A stretch of DNA of 6,983 nt from NCBI GenBank assembly GCA_003660635.1, contig QMUP01000044.1, forward strand, positions 1-6,983, given 5' to 3'. Shown piece by piece: positions 5,693 to 6,983 of the stretch. Within the stretch, counting starts at the first letter, position 1. Every line of letters starts with the position of its first letter. Source of the DNA: Candidatus Wolframiiraptor sp. (GTDB lineage: Archaea; Thermoproteota; Nitrososphaeria_A; Caldarchaeales; Wolframiiraptoraceae). The notes under the pieces were generated by a model. The model was not told the origin of the DNA, made no database searches, and saw nothing but the letters and a program-made list of their open reading frames with translations. The position numbers were made by a program, and so were the translations under genes.

Positions 5693-6396
5693 TTCTCACA
5701 CCACCTATATCCTTCCCTCATTATTTGATTGAGAATTTGATCGGGATCTCCGTGACAGATTATTGTACCTTGGATCATCACATGCGCCTTGGTTGGCTTA
5801 AGGTATCGTAGAATGTAGCCGTGATGAGTGATGATCAGCGCCGACTTTTTCTCCAAAACTTTCGACAACTCTCTCCCGATCAATTCGAGATTCTCTACGT
5901 CCACCCCGGAGTCCGGTTCATCGAGTATCAGGAAATCCGAGTTCATGGCAAGAGCCTGGGCTATCTCGCATCGCTTGATCTCCCCTCCCGAGAAACCGAC
6001 GTTAACGTGCCTGTTTAGTAGATTCTCGGTGATGTTGAGTCTATCAAGTAGCTTCAATATGTCGTCTCCACGCTCTCTCTTCCCCGAGATGCGGTTAATC
6101 AGCTCCCTCAATCTTATACCATAAATCTTCGGAGGATTTTGGAAGACCACGCCGATGCCAAGCTTCACCCGTTCCGCGGTTGGTTTCTCCGTTATATCGA
6201 TACCCTTGAAGATTATCCTCCCATCGATTACCTTATACCCGGGGTGACCTATAATCGCCATAACGAGTGATGATTTTCCAGACCCATTTGGGCCGAATAA
6301 AATGTGGGTCTCTCCCTCCCCTATCTCCAAGTCTATCCCCTTTAGTAGAAGCCTATCTCCCACCTCTACATGGAGGTCCTCGATCTTAAGGAGCAA
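5668..6396 (-). CDS. sufC: SufC Fe-S assembly ATPase
   Basis: SufC is the ABC-type ATPase that drives the SufB scaffold. Counting from the TTG chosen here (242 residues), it shows Walker A GPNGSGKS at 35-42, the Q-loop Gln86 (GVVFQNPP), signature FSGGE at 135-139, Walker B LILDEP at 156-161, D-loop SGVD at 163-166 and the switch His191 (ITHHG). There is no membrane domain, as expected for soluble SufC. TTG 6396 is preferred over an upstream ATG at 6450: it has GGAAAGG at 6410-6404, 7 nt upstream, begins right at the first strand (LLLKIEDLHV), matches the usual family length, and avoids running back into the preceding gene. The C-terminus carries a CEKC pair (Cys233, Cys236) followed by a basic tail, which lies over the sufB start; whether it binds metal is unknown. 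It follows the phosphoesterase gene by 29 nt and precedes sufB by overlap. Confidence 0.95.
   Translation of the reverse strand: MLLKIEDLHVEVGDRLLLKGIDLEIGEGETHILFGPNGSGKSSLVMAIIGHPGYKVIDGRIIFKGIDITEKPTAERVKLGIGVVFQNPPKIYGIRLRELINRISGKRERGDDILKLLDRLNITENLLNRHVNVGFSGGEIKRCEIAQALAMNSDFLILDEPDSGVDVENLELIGRELSKVLEKKSALIITHHGYILRYLKPTKAHVMIQGTIICHGDPDQILNQIMREGYRWCEKCRLMRRS
5699..5705 (-). promoter_or_regulatory. Ribosome binding site for sufB, inside sufC
   Basis: GGTGGTG lies 6 nt before ATG 5692 and matches the archaeal consensus GGAGGTG in six of seven positions. It is within the sufC frame, overlapping the codons for Trp-Cys near the C-terminus, so the SufC tail sequence doubles as the sufB start signal. 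This supports ATG 5692 and coupled translation. Confidence 0.6.
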
Positions 6397-6403
6397 TCCG
6401 CAA

Positions 6404-6410
6404 CCTTTCC
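6404..6410 (-). promoter_or_regulatory. Ribosome binding site deciding the sufC start
   Basis: GGAAAGG sits 7 nt before TTG 6396 on the minus strand. It is a modest match to the consensus but decides against the in-frame ATG at 6450, which would add 18 residues with no counterpart in the usual SufC start and would overlap the preceding gene. Confidence 0.4.
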
Positions 6411-6425
6411 CGAAGATCCTCAATT

Positions 6426-6791
6426 TTAGGATGTCTTGAAGAGGAGCCACCCTTTCCCTATGTTGATAAGTACGTATCTCCCCCGGAGTTTCGACCCAAT
6501 CGCCTCGAAGACTATCTTCTTTCCCTCCTCATACTCGACGAGCTTAAACTCGCCCCTATCCCAGATCTTAACCAAGCCGGCTCCATATCCCTCCTCTATC
6601 TCGCCCTCGAAATCCGCATACCATAATCCATGATCTGGCTGCGGGATCCCAAGTCTCCTGACCCCACGCTTAGTCGGAAGCTCCTTTCTAAAGGCCCATG
6701 ATTTGAGAACACCATCTATCTCAAGTCTCAGGTCATAATGTAGTCCGGCTCTCCTCGCGTGATGTTCATGAACGACGAAGATCGGGGACAT
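6426..6791 (-). CDS. Stand-alone LigD-type DNA 3'-phosphoesterase
   Basis: The protein (121 residues from ATG 6791) is the 3'-phosphoesterase domain found at the N-terminus of bacterial LigD and as a free protein in some archaea. It trims 3'-phosphate or 3'-ribonucleotide ends of DNA so they can be sealed. Active-site residues are visible: metal-binding His10, His18 and Asp20 (in HHARRAGLHYDLRLE), Arg22, and the downstream His54 and Tyr58 (PDHGLWYADFEG), followed by GYGAG at 68-72 region and a closing RGRYVLINI...WLLFK strand pair. Two extra residues lie between the first two histidines compared with the bacterial spacing as I recall it. No ligase or polymerase domain follows. An in-frame TTG at 6941 would add 50 residues (including a run with no family resemblance), so I reject it. 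GTG 6797 is an alternative start two codons upstream. It heads the minus-strand cluster, 29 nt before sufC. Confidence 0.92.
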   Translation of the reverse strand: MSPIFVVHEHHARRAGLHYDLRLEIDGVLKSWAFRKELPTKRGVRRLGIPQPDHGLWYADFEGEIEEGYGAGLVKIWDRGEFKLVEYEEGKKIVFEAIGSKLRGRYVLINIGKGWLLFKTS

Positions 6792-6818
6792 GGCCACGTT
6801 AAGGTGATCTGAGAAGCG

Positions 6819-6825
6819 ATTTAAG
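6819..6825 (-). promoter_or_regulatory. Candidate TATA box for the phosphoesterase-suf cluster
   Basis: CTTAAAT on the minus strand is centred about 31 nt before ATG 6791, so transcription would start near 6795-6797, giving a leaderless or nearly leaderless mRNA. This fits the absence of any Shine-Dalgarno-like run before ATG 6791 or GTG 6797. No clear BRE element is visible upstream, so the call rests on spacing and AT content only. Confidence 0.4.
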
Positions 6826-6909
6826 AATGCCGTCAACAGTATGTCCTGAAAACCCCAAATAGCGTTTTGATAACAGTTGTTCTGGAGCCATGGCGTCGCT
6901 GACGACACG

Positions 6910-6927
6910 GATTCGAGATCTAGAATC
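6910..6927. repeat. 18-bp near-perfect palindrome upstream of the minus-strand cluster
   Basis: GATTCGAGATCTAGAATC pairs in eight of nine positions around its centre (GA|TC); only the G/A pair six bases in fails. It lies about 85 nt upstream of the candidate TATA box, in non-coding sequence. It could be a dimer-type operator for a regulator of either flanking transcript, or chance. No second copy was found in the window. Confidence 0.3.
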
Positions 6928-6983
6928 GAGATTCCTACCAATCCTCACCCGACATTATCTGAGGAGATGGCTACCCCTCTCCA

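Larger units (their letters stand above)
6792..6983. other. Non-coding region at the right edge
   Basis: This roughly 190-nt stretch holds the candidate TATA box (6819-6825) and the 18-bp palindrome (6910-6927). At its right end, two readings compete: a plus-strand start ATG 6967 directly after GAGGAG (6961-6966), which would make a divergent gene, or the tail of a minus-strand gene reading WRGVAISSDNVG and stopping at TGA 6947-6945. The window ends too soon to choose. No tRNA or other RNA fold was recognised. Confidence 0.5.

Noticed and set aside
6421..6430. TATA-like CTAAAATT about 29 nt before sufC
   Set aside because: It is the stop codon region of the phosphoesterase gene, and sufC has a spaced ribosome site that a transcript starting there would barely include or lose.
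6397..6450. Upstream ATG start for sufC
   Set aside because: Adds 18 residues outside the family's usual start and overlaps the preceding gene; TTG 6396 has a spaced ribosome site.
6900..6940. Resemblance of GATTCGAGATC to a tRNA T-arm
   Set aside because: No matching acceptor, D or anticodon stems could be found on either strand; the palindrome reading explains the sequence better.
6792..6941. 50-residue N-terminal extension of the phosphoesterase from TTG 6941
   Set aside because: The added sequence has no resemblance to the family, which begins near FVVxxH, and it would run across the candidate promoter and most of the upstream palindrome.
6945..6983. Possible C-terminal end of a minus-strand gene (WRGVAISSDNVG, stop)
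   Set aside because: Only 12 codons are visible and a plus-strand start at 6967 competes; not enough to call either.

Overview
The window looks archaeal and carries two convergent gene clusters. The archaeal signs are a PriL-type DNA primase large subunit with Fe-S cysteines, a stand-alone LigD-type 3'-phosphoesterase, a minimal SufC/SufB pair, a short YfbR-like HD protein, Arg codons dominated by AGG/AGA, Ile codons rich in ATA, and frequent TTG/GTG starts. The flavour is of a thermophilic TACK-group lineage (Korarchaeia, Bathyarchaeia and similar are candidates). This cannot be settled from the window alone.

Plus strand, about 1-3349: the last codons of an unidentified gene; then an asparagine-synthetase-like protein whose glutaminase half is present but lacks the catalytic N-terminal cysteine; an HD-domain nucleotidase-like protein; PriL; and a small C2H2 zinc-finger protein that starts 122 nt inside the end of priL in another frame. 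Spacing is 4, 11 and 28 nt, then the overlap, so this reads as one operon, possibly with internal promoters before the HD gene and priL.

Minus strand, about 6791 down to 3353, read right to left: a stand-alone DNA 3'-phosphoesterase, the SufC ATPase, a SufB-type scaffold, a membrane-anchored PEBP/Raf-kinase-inhibitor-like protein, and a coiled-coil protein of unknown function. Gaps are 29 nt, a 25-nt overlap, 13 nt and 29 nt, so this is probably one operon read from a promoter near 6820. SufC and SufB together would assemble Fe-S clusters. PriL on the other strand is one expected Fe-S client, but co-location is not evidence of a direct link.

The two clusters converge with only 3 nt between stop codons (3349 and 3353). 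The only sizeable non-coding stretch is about 6792-6983. No tRNA, rRNA, CRISPR array, insertion sequence or attachment site was seen. I found no clearly new multi-gene system. The points most worth a second look are the priL/zinc-finger overlap with its TTGATAA junction, the Cys-less glutaminase domain, the minimal SufCB pair beside a DNA-end-repair enzyme, and the unassigned coiled-coil protein.
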